Of a DNA stretch of 23,417 bases, positions 15,601 to 22,003 are shown piece after piece. Position 1 is the stretch's first letter. Each line of letters starts with the position of its first letter. Origin of the DNA: Prevotella sp. CAG:485 (lineage in GTDB: Bacteria > Bacteroidota > Bacteroidia > Bacteroidales > Muribaculaceae). Under the pieces are notes generated by a model. That model did not search any database and was not told the origin of the DNA. It saw only the letters and a program-made list of their open reading frames with translations. Made by a program: the position numbers and the translations under genes. The stretch is from positions 70,013-93,429 of the forward strand of contig FR897847.1 in assembly GCA_000437495.1 (NCBI GenBank), read 5' to 3'.

Positions 15601-15838
15601 GACGCTCTTTCTCTATCACCTTGCGGACAAAGAGGGGCGTTACGGGCAGGAAATAAATCTTGTCGGCAAATCCTTCCGACGTCTGTACCGTGGCGATATT
15701 GGGGTTGATAAGCACCGTTTCAATGCCCTCTTCCTTCAGCGCCTTAAGCGCCTGCGAACCGCTGTAATCAAACTCACCGGCTTCGCCTATCTTTAAAGCT
15801 CCGGAACCGAGAAGGAGCACTTTCTTGTATTCTTTCAT
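12620..15838 (-). CDS. carB: carbamoyl-phosphate synthase large subunit
   Basis: Large subunit of glutamine-dependent carbamoyl-phosphate synthase, which uses two ATP, bicarbonate and glutamine-derived ammonia to make carbamoyl phosphate for pyrimidines and arginine. The 1072 residues match the full family length. The first ATP-grasp half opens with VLLLGSGALKIGEAGEFDYS; the second half starts around residue 560 with VVVLGSGAYRIGSSVEFDWC and has NYNPETVSTDYDMCGRLYF and GVHSGDATIRFPSQKL. The C-terminal 140 residues form the allosteric MGS-like domain (KGLTIYATEGTCRFLNENGV). The GSSVEFDWC and GDAT motifs resemble the eukaryotic CPS/CAD type more than the E. coli GQGIEFDYC and GDSA forms. It lies 34 bases after carA in the same transcript. 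Confidence 0.98.
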   Translation of the reverse strand: MKEYKKVLLLGSGALKIGEAGEFDYSGSQALKALKEEGIETVLINPNIATVQTSEGFADKIYFLPVTPLFVRKVIEKERPDGIMLAFGGQTALNCGVTLYQDGVLEEYGVDVLGTPVQAIMDTEDRELFVERLNEIDVKTISSEACTDLDEARAAARQLGYPVIVRAAYALGGLGSGFCDNEEQLVALVEKALTFSPQVLVEKSLKGWKEVEYEVVRDRYDNCITVCNMENFDPLGIHTGESIVVAPSQTLSNDDYHTLRALAIKIIRHIGIVGECNVQYAYDPQSNDYRVIEVNARLSRSSALASKATGYPLAFVAAKLGLGFGLFELKNSVTKSTSAFFEPALDYVVVKIPRWDLSKFHGVRREIGSSMKSVGEVMAIGRTFEEAIQKGLRMIGQGTHGFVENREPKMPDLDLALSQPTDKRIFAIARALRKGYSVERIHELTNIDRWFLHRLANITNTRDELERFNNVEELPAELLRRAKEQGFSDFQVARALYGDRMTAESHALSLTVRRRRKELNILPVVKQIDTLAAEYPAQTNYLYLTYNGLENDICYEHDRKSVVVLGSGAYRIGSSVEFDWCGVNALLTAANHGFRPVMINYNPETVSTDYDMCGRLYFDELSFERVMDILELEEPYGTILSTGGQIPNNLAVRLDHEHVKILGTQAEDIDRAEDRNKFSSLCDELGIDQPRWRELTSMDAIQEFVDEVGYPILVRPSYVLSGAAMNVCSNDEELHRFLQLAANVSKSHPVVVSEFIQQAKEIEMDAVAQNGEIKLYAISEHIEFAGVHSGDATIRFPSQKLYVETIRRIKKISGKIAKALHISGPFNIQFLAKDNAIKVIECNLRASRSFPFVSKVSKQNFITAATQAMLGLPVDKPSKSAFDLDYVGIKASQFSFSRLQGADPVLGVDMSSTGEVGCLGDDTSEALLKAMLAVGYTVPRHAVLMSSGTIRHKVELLDGARRLTRKGLTIYATEGTCRFLNENGVPAIRAYWPAEEGSPNIDELLHSHEIDMVINIPKDLTPKELSNGFRVRRTAVDLNIPLITNARLASAFIKAFCEVSPEEMEIKPWEEY

Positions 15839-15872
15839 AGTGTTATTCTTTCATAGTGTGAGTCTGACGGGG

Positions 15873-16961
15873 TTAAAGCATTGAAATGAAGTCATCGAAA
15901 ATAAACTCAGTGTCCTTGGGTCCGGAATTTGCTTCGGGGTGGAACTGAGCCGAGAAGAAAGGTTTGCTCTTATGGCGAATGCCCTCGTTGGTACCGTCGT
16001 TCATGTTTATGAACAGAGGCTCCCAGTCGGCGGGCAGCGTGCTGTGGTCAATGGCAAAACCGTGGTTTTGCGAAGTTATGAAGCAGAGGTCAGTGCCGGC
16101 CTTGCGCACCGGCTGATTGTGGCCACGATGTCCGTATTTGAGCTTGAAAATTTTGGCGCCGGCAGCTTTGCCGAGCAGCTGATTACCCATGCAGATGCCG
16201 CAAATAGGTTTGCCTATGGCAAAAGCCTTGCGCAGATTCTCCACCGTCTTTTCAGCCAGGTCAGGGTTGCCAGGACCGTTGCTGATGAAGAGACCGTCGT
16301 AGGGCAACGTTGTGAAGTCGTAATCCCATGGCACCACAGTAACCTTAACACCGCGGTTTACCAGACACCTTATGATGTTGTATTTCGTGCCGCAGTCCAC
16401 AAGCACTACATGCTTCTCGCCGCTGCCGAATTCGCGGGGCTGACGGGTGCTGACCCGGGCAATCAGATTCTCGCGGTTGGGATCATAAAAATCAGGCTCC
16501 TCACCGGCACCTTCAATAATGATTTTGCCAAGCATGGAGCCCTTTTCGCGCAGATGCTTTGTCAGCGCTCTGGTGTCGATACCCGTTATGCCGGGTATGT
16601 TCTCTTCCTTCAACCAGTCGCTGAGAGTGCGCCCTGCCTGCCAATGGCTTGCATGAGTGCTGTAATCCTGACAAATTATTGCCTTGCAGTGAATATGGCT
16701 CGATTCAAAATGAGGGTCAAGTTCCGTTTCGTTGTCCGATTCCGTGACCATTCGGTTCGGAACACCGTAATTGCCCAACAGGGGATAAGTGGTAACCAAT
16801 ATCTGGCCTTCGTAAGATGGGTCGGTGAGGCTTTCCGGGTATCCGGTCATGGCAGTGTTGAACACTACCTCGCCGCTGGTGTTGACGCTGCTGCCGAAGC
16901 AACGGCCTTCAAAACACGTCCCGTCTTGCAACATGAGGGTAGCTTTAGGCTGCGTGTGCAT
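15873..16961 (-). CDS. carA: carbamoyl-phosphate synthase small subunit (glutaminase)
   Basis: Glutamine amidotransferase subunit that releases ammonia and channels it to CarB. With the start chosen here the protein has 362 residues, beginning MHTQPKATLMLQDGTCFEGR. An upstream TTG at 16980-16982 keeps the frame open but lies within the promoter -7 box, so it cannot be the start. The N-terminal domain shows NTAMTGYPESLTDPSYEGQI; the class I amidotransferase domain has the nucleophile C257 in GICMGNQLLG and H341/E343 in FHPEANSGP. The Cys-to-His spacing of 84 equals that of the E. coli enzyme (C269, H353). GNQ in place of the common GHQ after the cysteine is a lineage variant, not a loss of a catalytic residue. 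First gene of carAB. Confidence 0.98.
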   Translation of the reverse strand: MHTQPKATLMLQDGTCFEGRCFGSSVNTSGEVVFNTAMTGYPESLTDPSYEGQILVTTYPLLGNYGVPNRMVTESDNETELDPHFESSHIHCKAIICQDYSTHASHWQAGRTLSDWLKEENIPGITGIDTRALTKHLREKGSMLGKIIIEGAGEEPDFYDPNRENLIARVSTRQPREFGSGEKHVVLVDCGTKYNIIRCLVNRGVKVTVVPWDYDFTTLPYDGLFISNGPGNPDLAEKTVENLRKAFAIGKPICGICMGNQLLGKAAGAKIFKLKYGHRGHNQPVRKAGTDLCFITSQNHGFAIDHSTLPADWEPLFINMNDGTNEGIRHKSKPFFSAQFHPEANSGPKDTEFIFDDFISML

Positions 16962-16979
16962 CTTGCTTAAAATTTTCTG

Positions 16980-17009
16980 CAAAGTTACAAAATATTATCC
17001 AACCGCCAA
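16980..17009 (-). promoter_or_regulatory. carAB promoter, fixes the carA start
   Basis: On the minus strand TTG (17007-17009), 19 bases, TAACTTTG (16980-16987). The -7 box matches TAnnTTTG exactly. Transcription should start near 16975, leaving a leader of only about 15 bases before the ATG at 16961. Confidence 0.85.
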
Positions 17010-17033
17010 CGCCCTGATTTCAACATATTTTAT

Positions 17034-17041
17034 TAATTTTG
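17034..17041 (+). promoter_or_regulatory. -7 box for the GH97 gene
   Basis: TAATTTTG matches the -7 consensus and lies about 125 bases before the GH97 ATG. There is no TTTG or TTG at the expected -33 distance, so the promoter may need an activator. It is back to back with the carAB promoter, whose -33 box is only 25 bases away. Confidence 0.5.
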
Positions 17042-17166
17042 CATATCGGCGCCCGACAGCGTGCCGGCAACCCGGCTTTATCCGGCTTTGCATAAGGCTT
17101 TTCGCCTTCCACGTCACCGAGCCGGAAGCACCCCATGACCTGTCATCTGCAAAAACATCTTTCATC

Positions 17167-19143
17167 ATGAAAATCCATAAACTCTTAGCTGCCCTCGGAG
17201 CTGTGCTGACAGCCTTTTCCGCCACGGCAGCCCCCTTTATCCTCACATCACCCGACGGCAAAATCTCAGCCGAGATAACTGCCGGAAAGAACCTCAAATA
17301 CTCCGTCAGCTACAACGGACAGACCCTTATGCAGCCCTCGGAGATAGGCATGACGCTGACCGACGGCACCGTTGTAGGGCGCGGCAAAGCCAAGGTTATC
17401 AAACGCACCTCGGTTGACGAGATGGTGAAAACGCCCGTATATCGTCACGACAAAATCCGCGACCATTACAACGGCCTAACCCTGTCGCTTGGCAAACAGT
17501 GGAGAGTGGAATTCCGCGCATACAACGACGGAGTGGCGTATAGGTTTGTAACCACAGCCGCCAAACCGCTGCGGGTGGAAGATGAAACGGCCGAATATAC
17601 CTTCTCAGGCGATGTTCCGGCCATAGCTCCCTACGTTCGTGCCAGACACAAGAAACCTGATTTCGAGAGCCAGTTCTTCAGCTCGTTTGAGAATATCTAT
17701 ACCACCACAAACGTCGACGGACTTGACCCCGGTAAGCTGATTTTTCTGCCGATGGCAGTGGAGCCTGCACCTGATGTCAAGGTGCTGATAACCGAGTCAG
17801 ACCTGGAAGGTTATCCGGGTATGTATCTGAACCGCAGCGACTCGGGCAAGCTGAGCGGCGTGTGGGCTCCTTATCCGAAAATGAGGCAACAGGGCGGCCA
17901 CAACAACCTGCAGATGCTGGTGCAGGAACGCTGGCCTTATATCGCCGACTCCAAGGGCGCACGCTCTTTCCCCTGGCGAATCATGGTGATTGGCGATGAC
18001 AAGACTCTGGCAACCTCCGACCTGTCGTATTTGCTGGGCAAACCGCCGCGCATTGCAGACACCTCTTGGATAAAACCGGGTAAGGTGGCCTGGGACTGGT
18101 GGAACGCCTGGAACATTCGCAATGTGGATTTTAAATCCGGCATCAACAACGACACTTACAATGCCTACATTGACTTCGCGTCAAAAAACGGCATTGAGTA
18201 TGTGATTCTCGACGAGGGCTGGGCGGTGAATAAGAAAGCTGACCTGATGCAGGTGGTGCCGGAGATTGATTTGCCTATGCTGGTAAAAAATGCAGCCGAC
18301 AAAAATGTGGGTCTTATTCTCTGGGCCGGTTACATAGCCTTCGACCGCGACATGGAGAAGGTGGTGAAGCATTATGCCGAAATGGGCATAAAGGGCTTCA
18401 AGGTGGATTTTATGGACGCCGATGACCAGATAATCAACGATTTCCTCTACAGGGCCTCGGAAACGGCAGCCCGCAATAAAGTGTTGCTCGACTTTCACGG
18501 CACAGCCAAGCCGGCAGGTCTGAACCGCACTTACCCCAATGTGATAAATTTTGAGGGTGTGAATGGTCTGGAGCAGATGAAATGGTCGCCTGATACGCTC
18601 GACCAGATGCTTTATGATGTGCAGATACCTTTCTTGCGTCAGGCTTCAGGTCCGATGGATTATACTCAGGGTGCCATGCGCAATGCCACCAAGCGCGACT
18701 ATTATCCTGTATATGATGACCCCATGAGTCAGGGTACAAGGGCGCATCAGTTAGCTCTCTATATGGTATTCGATTCGCCACTCAATATGCTGTGCGACAG
18801 TCCGTCGAACTACACCGACGAACAGGAATGTACCGACTTCATAGCCTCTGTGCCTACGGTATGGGATGAGACTCGCGTGCTTCAGGCCAAATTGGGCGAA
18901 TATATAGTTACGGCACGCCGCAAGGGCGATAAATGGTATATCGGCGGTATCACCAACTGGACTCCTCGCGACATTGTTCTCGACCTGAGCTTCCTGCCTG
19001 AGGGAACGCAGCTCGATGTATTTACCGACGGCGTGAATGCCAACCGCAACGCCCGCGATTACAAACGCACAGTGATGACGGCTTCGCCCTCTCTGAAATT
19101 ACACCTGGCACCCGGCGGAGGCTTTGCTCTTAGAGCTAAGTAA
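17167..19143 (+). CDS. glycoside hydrolase family 97 enzyme, secreted, retaining type
   Basis: A 658-residue GH97 enzyme acting on alpha-linked sugars. The ATG at 17167 gives a signal peptide (MKIHKLLAALGAVLTAFSATA); upstream in-frame codons run through the promoter and divergent carA and are not used. The N-terminal beta-sandwich (about 24-280) has LTSPDGKISAEITAGKNLKYSV and a DGVAYRF strand. The barrel follows with WDWWNAWNIRNVDF, YVILDEGW and GFKVDFMDADDQ, and a C-terminal beta domain ends the protein. D414 in KVDF and E469 in VNGLEQMKW are 55 residues apart, the same spacing as nucleophile D415 and acid/base E470 that I recall for the alpha-galactosidase BT1871. SusB-type inverting enzymes lack that aspartate. 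I infer a retaining alpha-galactosidase-like enzyme. No SusC/SusD genes adjoin. Confidence 0.93.
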   Translation: MKIHKLLAALGAVLTAFSATAAPFILTSPDGKISAEITAGKNLKYSVSYNGQTLMQPSEIGMTLTDGTVVGRGKAKVIKRTSVDEMVKTPVYRHDKIRDHYNGLTLSLGKQWRVEFRAYNDGVAYRFVTTAAKPLRVEDETAEYTFSGDVPAIAPYVRARHKKPDFESQFFSSFENIYTTTNVDGLDPGKLIFLPMAVEPAPDVKVLITESDLEGYPGMYLNRSDSGKLSGVWAPYPKMRQQGGHNNLQMLVQERWPYIADSKGARSFPWRIMVIGDDKTLATSDLSYLLGKPPRIADTSWIKPGKVAWDWWNAWNIRNVDFKSGINNDTYNAYIDFASKNGIEYVILDEGWAVNKKADLMQVVPEIDLPMLVKNAADKNVGLILWAGYIAFDRDMEKVVKHYAEMGIKGFKVDFMDADDQIINDFLYRASETAARNKVLLDFHGTAKPAGLNRTYPNVINFEGVNGLEQMKWSPDTLDQMLYDVQIPFLRQASGPMDYTQGAMRNATKRDYYPVYDDPMSQGTRAHQLALYMVFDSPLNMLCDSPSNYTDEQECTDFIASVPTVWDETRVLQAKLGEYIVTARRKGDKWYIGGITNWTPRDIVLDLSFLPEGTQLDVFTDGVNANRNARDYKRTVMTASPSLKLHLAPGGGFALRAK

Positions 19144-19145
19144 TT

Positions 19146-19186
19146 GGGCCGAGATCGGCCCAACACACAACGAGGCCAACACACAA
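19146..19186. repeat. short palindrome and direct repeat after the GH97 gene
   Basis: GGGCCGA and TCGGCCC (19146-19161) form a 7-base-pair stem with a 2-base loop, starting two bases after the stop. CCAACACACAA then occurs twice (19160-19170 and 19176-19186), 16 bases apart. Confidence 0.6.
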
Positions 19187-19204
19187 AGATTAGAGAGCAA
19201 AATT

Positions 19205-19243
19205 AAAGGGGGATATGTGAGCCACCGCCGCATATCCTCCTTT
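19205..19243. terminator. bidirectional terminator between convergent genes
   Basis: AAAGGGGGATATG (19205-19217) pairs with CATATCCTCCTTT (19231-19243) in a 13-base-pair stem with one G-T pair. Rightward it is followed by GGTTTTCC and leftward by AATTTTGC, so it can end both the GH97 transcript and the convergent decarboxylase/cupin transcript. Confidence 0.8.
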
Positions 19244-19267
19244 GGTTTTCCTCCTTGAAAAGGCGCG

Positions 19268-20086
19268 TTATTTCAGCTTGTCATATTCTTGGTCAGACAC
19301 CGGTTCAAGCCATACATTTTCTGTCTTTTCGCCGGGCACCGAGAAGGCCAGGTGCGCAAACCATGAGTCCTTTGCAGCGCCATGCCAGTGTTTTACGTTG
19401 GCAGGTATGTGAATCACTGTGCCGGGCAGAATCTCCACTACAGGCTTTCCTTCTTCCTGATACCAGCCGCGGCCTGCCACTCCCACAAGCATCTGTCCGC
19501 CGCCCTTGGCAGCTTTATGTATATGCCAGTTGTTACGGCAACGGGGCTCGAAGGTAACGTTGGCAAACGGAATCTGTTCGCCTGAAATTGGCGCGAGGTA
19601 GCTGTTGCCGGTGAAGTATTTGGCGTATGCGGTGTTAGGCTCGCCGATGGGGAAAATCATCCCACGCTGGAAGGTAGCCTTGGCGTCATCTCCGGCGGTA
19701 TCATCGGCCCAAACCTCTTTGGCTACGCGGAAGCCTGCCCAGGCGTTTGGCCATCCGGCATAGAAGGCTGCCTGAGTGAGCAACGCGGTAATCTCAGCCC
19801 GCGTTATGCCATGCTTCTTACCCATTTCAAGATGCGAGCGGAACGACGAGTCAATCATTCCTTTTCCAAGAAGAATGGAGATGGTTATCATGCTGCGGTC
19901 GTGAAGACTCAGAGTGGGGTTGTTCCATACATCCGGTCCAAACAGAACATTGTCGTTGAGTTCTGCAAATTCAGGCGCAAACTCTCCAAGCTGAGTGCGA
20001 CCTGCCGTTTGATTTATTTTTTGCTGTCCCATAGCGTTAAGAGTGAAGACACTCGTCAGGATTAAGATTATTATTTTTTGTGTCAT
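19268..20086 (-). CDS. secreted carboxymuconolactone decarboxylase-like/cupin fusion
   Basis: A 272-residue fusion. The ATG at 20086 gives a signal peptide (MTQKIIILILTSVFTLNAMG, cut before Q); an upstream GTG at 20146 lies beyond the promoter -7 box and is not the start. Residues 40-125 are a carboxymuconolactone decarboxylase-like helical domain (LSLHDRSMITISILLG, SFRSHLEMGKKHGITRAEI, QAAFYAGWPNA), without the CxxC of AhpD peroxidases. Residues 165-255 are a cupin with metal ligands H188 and H190 (NNWHIH), Q198 (GGGQ) and H235 (KHWHG). Such fusions are frequent in Bacteroidota and often lie beside AraC-type regulators, as here; the reaction is not established. The short leader and poor -33 box suggest activation by the upstream AraC regulator. 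Confidence 0.9.
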   Translation of the reverse strand: MTQKIIILILTSVFTLNAMGQQKINQTAGRTQLGEFAPEFAELNDNVLFGPDVWNNPTLSLHDRSMITISILLGKGMIDSSFRSHLEMGKKHGITRAEITALLTQAAFYAGWPNAWAGFRVAKEVWADDTAGDDAKATFQRGMIFPIGEPNTAYAKYFTGNSYLAPISGEQIPFANVTFEPRCRNNWHIHKAAKGGGQMLVGVAGRGWYQEEGKPVVEILPGTVIHIPANVKHWHGAAKDSWFAHLAFSVPGEKTENVWLEPVSDQEYDKLK

Positions 20087-20107
20087 AGAGTCTGTTTTTT
20101 TTCGGTG

Positions 20108-20115
20108 CAAAAATA
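20108..20115 (-). promoter_or_regulatory. -7 box of the decarboxylase/cupin gene
   Basis: On the minus strand TATTTTTG, an exact TAnnTTTG match, 22 bases before the ATG. No TTTG or TTG stands at the -33 position, as expected of a promoter that depends on an activator. Confidence 0.65.
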
Positions 20116-20136
20116 TAAAGGAAAAAATTTTCCCGG

Positions 20137-20174
20137 TTTGTTGCACGGCTCAAATATGTTTGCTGACAGGCTCA
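20137..20174 (-). promoter_or_regulatory. direct repeats, candidate AraC-family activator site
   Basis: Minus strand TGAGCCTGTCAGCAAA (20159-20174) and TGAGCCGTGCAACAAA (20137-20152) match at 12 of 16 positions and are 22 bases apart, two helical turns. The promoter-proximal copy abuts the -33 position of the decarboxylase/cupin promoter. This is the usual layout of AraC-family activator sites, and an AraC-family gene lies directly upstream. Confidence 0.6.
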
Positions 20175-20184
20175 GGAGCATCTT

Positions 20185-20999
20185 TCAGGCCATTCCGGGA
20201 GTCAGGCCGTAAGTCTCCTTATACAGCCTGTAGAAATGCGACAGGTTTTTGAACCCCACCTCATAGCAGATGTCGGAAATTTTTTTACCACCCTTCTGCA
20301 GCAACTCATGAGCTGCTTCCAGACGGCGTCTGATAATCCATTTCTGCGGCGTCAGATTGCTGTATTGGTGGAAATCGCGCTTGAAGGTCGACAGGCTCCG
20401 ACCGGTGTAAAGCGCTATCTCAGCCATCGACATTTCATTCATGTAATTCTTTTCCATGAAATCAATGATGTTGATTTTCCAGGGGTCTGCAAAATCAAAC
20501 AGCGACGCATAGAGATTTACGTCGGTGTTGAGGATGGTGTATAAGCCTTCCGTCATTTTCAGCCGCAGAATCTCATCGGCAGGCTTCACACCGGCATCGA
20601 AATAAGGCAACAACGACTCAAACAAACTGCGTATGTCGGGCCGGTTGTGAGGCAACACATAGAGGCTCGAAGTGTTGCGCTTGGCCTCTTTGGGAATCTG
20701 ATTGCTTTTCAGGTTGCGGTAGAAGTCTTTTAGAAAGTCGTTTGAGAATTTCAGAACTACTGACCGATAGGCCCCTCTTCAGAGGCGTGTTTGTGGAGCA
20801 GCATACGGTTGTCGCGCCGTAGGAAAGCACACTCACCGGGCCGCAGGGTAGTGGTGTGACCTCCTTCCGTGATGTCGAGTTCGCCGGAGTAGATATAGAT
20901 TAACGTATGTTCGCGGTTGCAGTGGCTGCAAGCCTTGTCGGTGGTGAAGTAGCATGCTATGAAAATGTTCGAGCAATCGAAAACATCAAGTTTTTCCAT
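20185..20999 (-). pseudogene. AraC-family transcriptional regulator, frameshifted
   Basis: Two open frames together make one AraC-family regulator of about 271 residues. The first part (20999 down to about 20772) is the cupin-like sensor: MEKLDVFDCSNIFIACYF, then IYSGELDITEGGHTTTLRPGECAFLRR. The second part, in another frame, continues with SVVLKFSNDFLKDFYRNLK and ends with the two-helix DNA-binding domain (MSMAEIALYTGRSLSTFKRDF, SDICYEVGFKNLSHFYRLYK). One base is missing at the GGGGCC run near 20770-20775; adding a C would read EEGPYRSVVLKF without a break, while the present frame stops at TAG 20757-20759. An upstream TTG at 21017 is inside the -7 box, so the ATG at 20999 is the start. Either a recent mutation or a sequencing error; the rest is well conserved. 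Confidence 0.88.
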
Positions 21000-21014
21000 G
21001 GGTCTTATTTCCCG

Positions 21015-21022
21015 CAAAATTA
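21015..21022 (-). promoter_or_regulatory. -7 box of the AraC-family gene
   Basis: On the minus strand TAATTTTG, an exact TAnnTTTG match, 15 bases before the ATG at 20999. No -33 TTTG is present; the expected place falls in the loop of the hairpin at 21029-21063. Confidence 0.55.
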
Positions 21023-21063
21023 ATCAAAAATTCGGAGTAAGAAGATTTTTCCAACTCCGAATT
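21022..21063 (-). terminator. terminator of the GLPGLI operon
   Basis: A perfect 10-base-pair stem, AATTCGGAGT (21029-21038) with ACTCCGAATT (21054-21063). Read leftward it continues into TTTTTGATTAATTTTG. It straddles the -33 region of the AraC-family promoter, so it could also act as an operator. Confidence 0.65.
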
Positions 21064-21103
21064 ATGCTTTCCCTTTCAGAAAAAGAAACTTCTGTGTGAT
21101 TAT

Positions 21104-21125
21104 AGCCCCGTTGCAGAAAGGGGCT
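21104..21125 (-). terminator. first hairpin after the GLPGLI operon
   Basis: AGCCCC (21104-21109) pairs with GGGGCT (21120-21125), starting ten bases after the last stop codon and followed leftward by TATAATC. It is short and lacks a true T run; probably the upstream half of a tandem terminator. Confidence 0.45.
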
Positions 21126-21134
21126 CAAAGCCAA

Positions 21135-21998
21135 CTATTTACCCTTCATCTTGTAGTCGGGTTCGAGGCAGTGCTTCAGGCCGTCATATTTGAGCGGTGC
21201 CACCTGATTGCCGTTTTCGTCAAGCGAGTAGATTTTCACATTCTGGCCCTGAGCATTCATTATGCTCTCTTCGTTATTGCGGTAATATTCATGGTTCTTC
21301 AGGGCTTTCATGCGGTCTACTTTGGAGTATTCCTCCTGCCGATACATGGGCGTTATCTGCCGGTTAGTGCGTTCTATGCCGGTGGCGGTGAAAGAGAACC
21401 CTCCGTTAGCCTCGGCTTTGAGAATAATACCCGGCAGCCCGTGCAGTTTCCATGGACCGTAAGGCATTGGAATTTCGGGAGTAAACCATGCTTTCCAATG
21501 GCGGCCGTGATAATCACTTTCGGCCATGACACATTCATAGCCGAGAACGGTGGCGGTAGAGTCCTCCCTCAGAGTCCATTCCAATTCCTTCAGCGGCTCG
21601 GTGTAATAGCCAAGATCCTCGCCATATTTATTATATAAGGTCAGATTCCCTTCGGCGGGATTGGTGAAGACGTATGTATAGATTGATTTGTAGGGGCCTT
21701 TCGACATGTTCCACACAGTAGAGCCGTCGGGTTCCGTTGTCATGCACGCCTTTTTCAATATGTCCATATACTTGGCTTTCCCGTCGGGGGTGGATTTGAG
21801 CGAGTCAACCCACAGACTCAGGTCGTTGAAGTATTTGGATTCGGCAGTCGAAGCCAGCAACGACATTTTCTGAGTCCTCTCTTTGCCGCTGATGCCGGGG
21901 TATTTGAAATTGTAGCTTACAATTATTTCAGCGTTGTTCTGAGCCAAAGAGGCAAGAGCCATGAAGCAGCCAACGGCAGCTAATAAAGTCCTTCTCAT
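21135..21998 (-). CDS. GLPGLI family protein (second copy)
   Basis: A 287-residue exported protein. The ATG at 21998 gives a signal peptide (MRRTLLAAVGCFMALASLA, cut before Q); longer in-frame extensions overlap the preceding gene and are rejected. The family core lies at residues 153-195, LGYECVMAESDYHGRHWKA followed by FTPEIPM and GPWKLHGLPGIILKA, the motif that names the GLPGLI family. The C-terminal half has a FSFTATGIERTN strand and a charged end. The start lies 5 bases after the stop of the first copy. Family members are periplasmic or surface proteins of unknown function, often coded beside outer-membrane barrels, which fits here. Last gene of the operon. Confidence 0.9.
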   Translation of the reverse strand: MRRTLLAAVGCFMALASLAQNNAEIIVSYNFKYPGISGKERTQKMSLLASTAESKYFNDLSLWVDSLKSTPDGKAKYMDILKKACMTTEPDGSTVWNMSKGPYKSIYTYVFTNPAEGNLTLYNKYGEDLGYYTEPLKELEWTLREDSTATVLGYECVMAESDYHGRHWKAWFTPEIPMPYGPWKLHGLPGIILKAEANGGFSFTATGIERTNRQITPMYRQEEYSKVDRMKALKNHEYYRNNEESIMNAQGQNVKIYSLDENGNQVAPLKYDGLKHCLEPDYKMKGK

Positions 21999-22003
21999 GC
22001 TGA

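Noticed and set aside
15032..15796. 254-codon rightward frame antisense to carB
   Set aside because: Shadow of carB, no domain, no promoter or terminator.
15939..16970. 343-codon rightward frame antisense to carA
   Set aside because: Fully inside carA, no recognisable domain; an artefact of third-position composition.
16962..16982. TTG start for carA, seven codons upstream
   Set aside because: The TTG is part of the TAACTTTG promoter box and would lie at or before the transcription start.
16825..17166. Longer N-terminus for the GH97 enzyme
   Set aside because: It would overlap carA and both promoters and would bury the clear signal peptide starting at 17167.
20087..20146. GTG start for the decarboxylase/cupin gene
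   Set aside because: It lies upstream of the promoter -7 box and would hide the signal peptide at 20086.
20618..20836. 72-codon leftward frame in the middle of the AraC-family gene
   Set aside because: Third-frame noise across the frameshift; carries none of the family residues.
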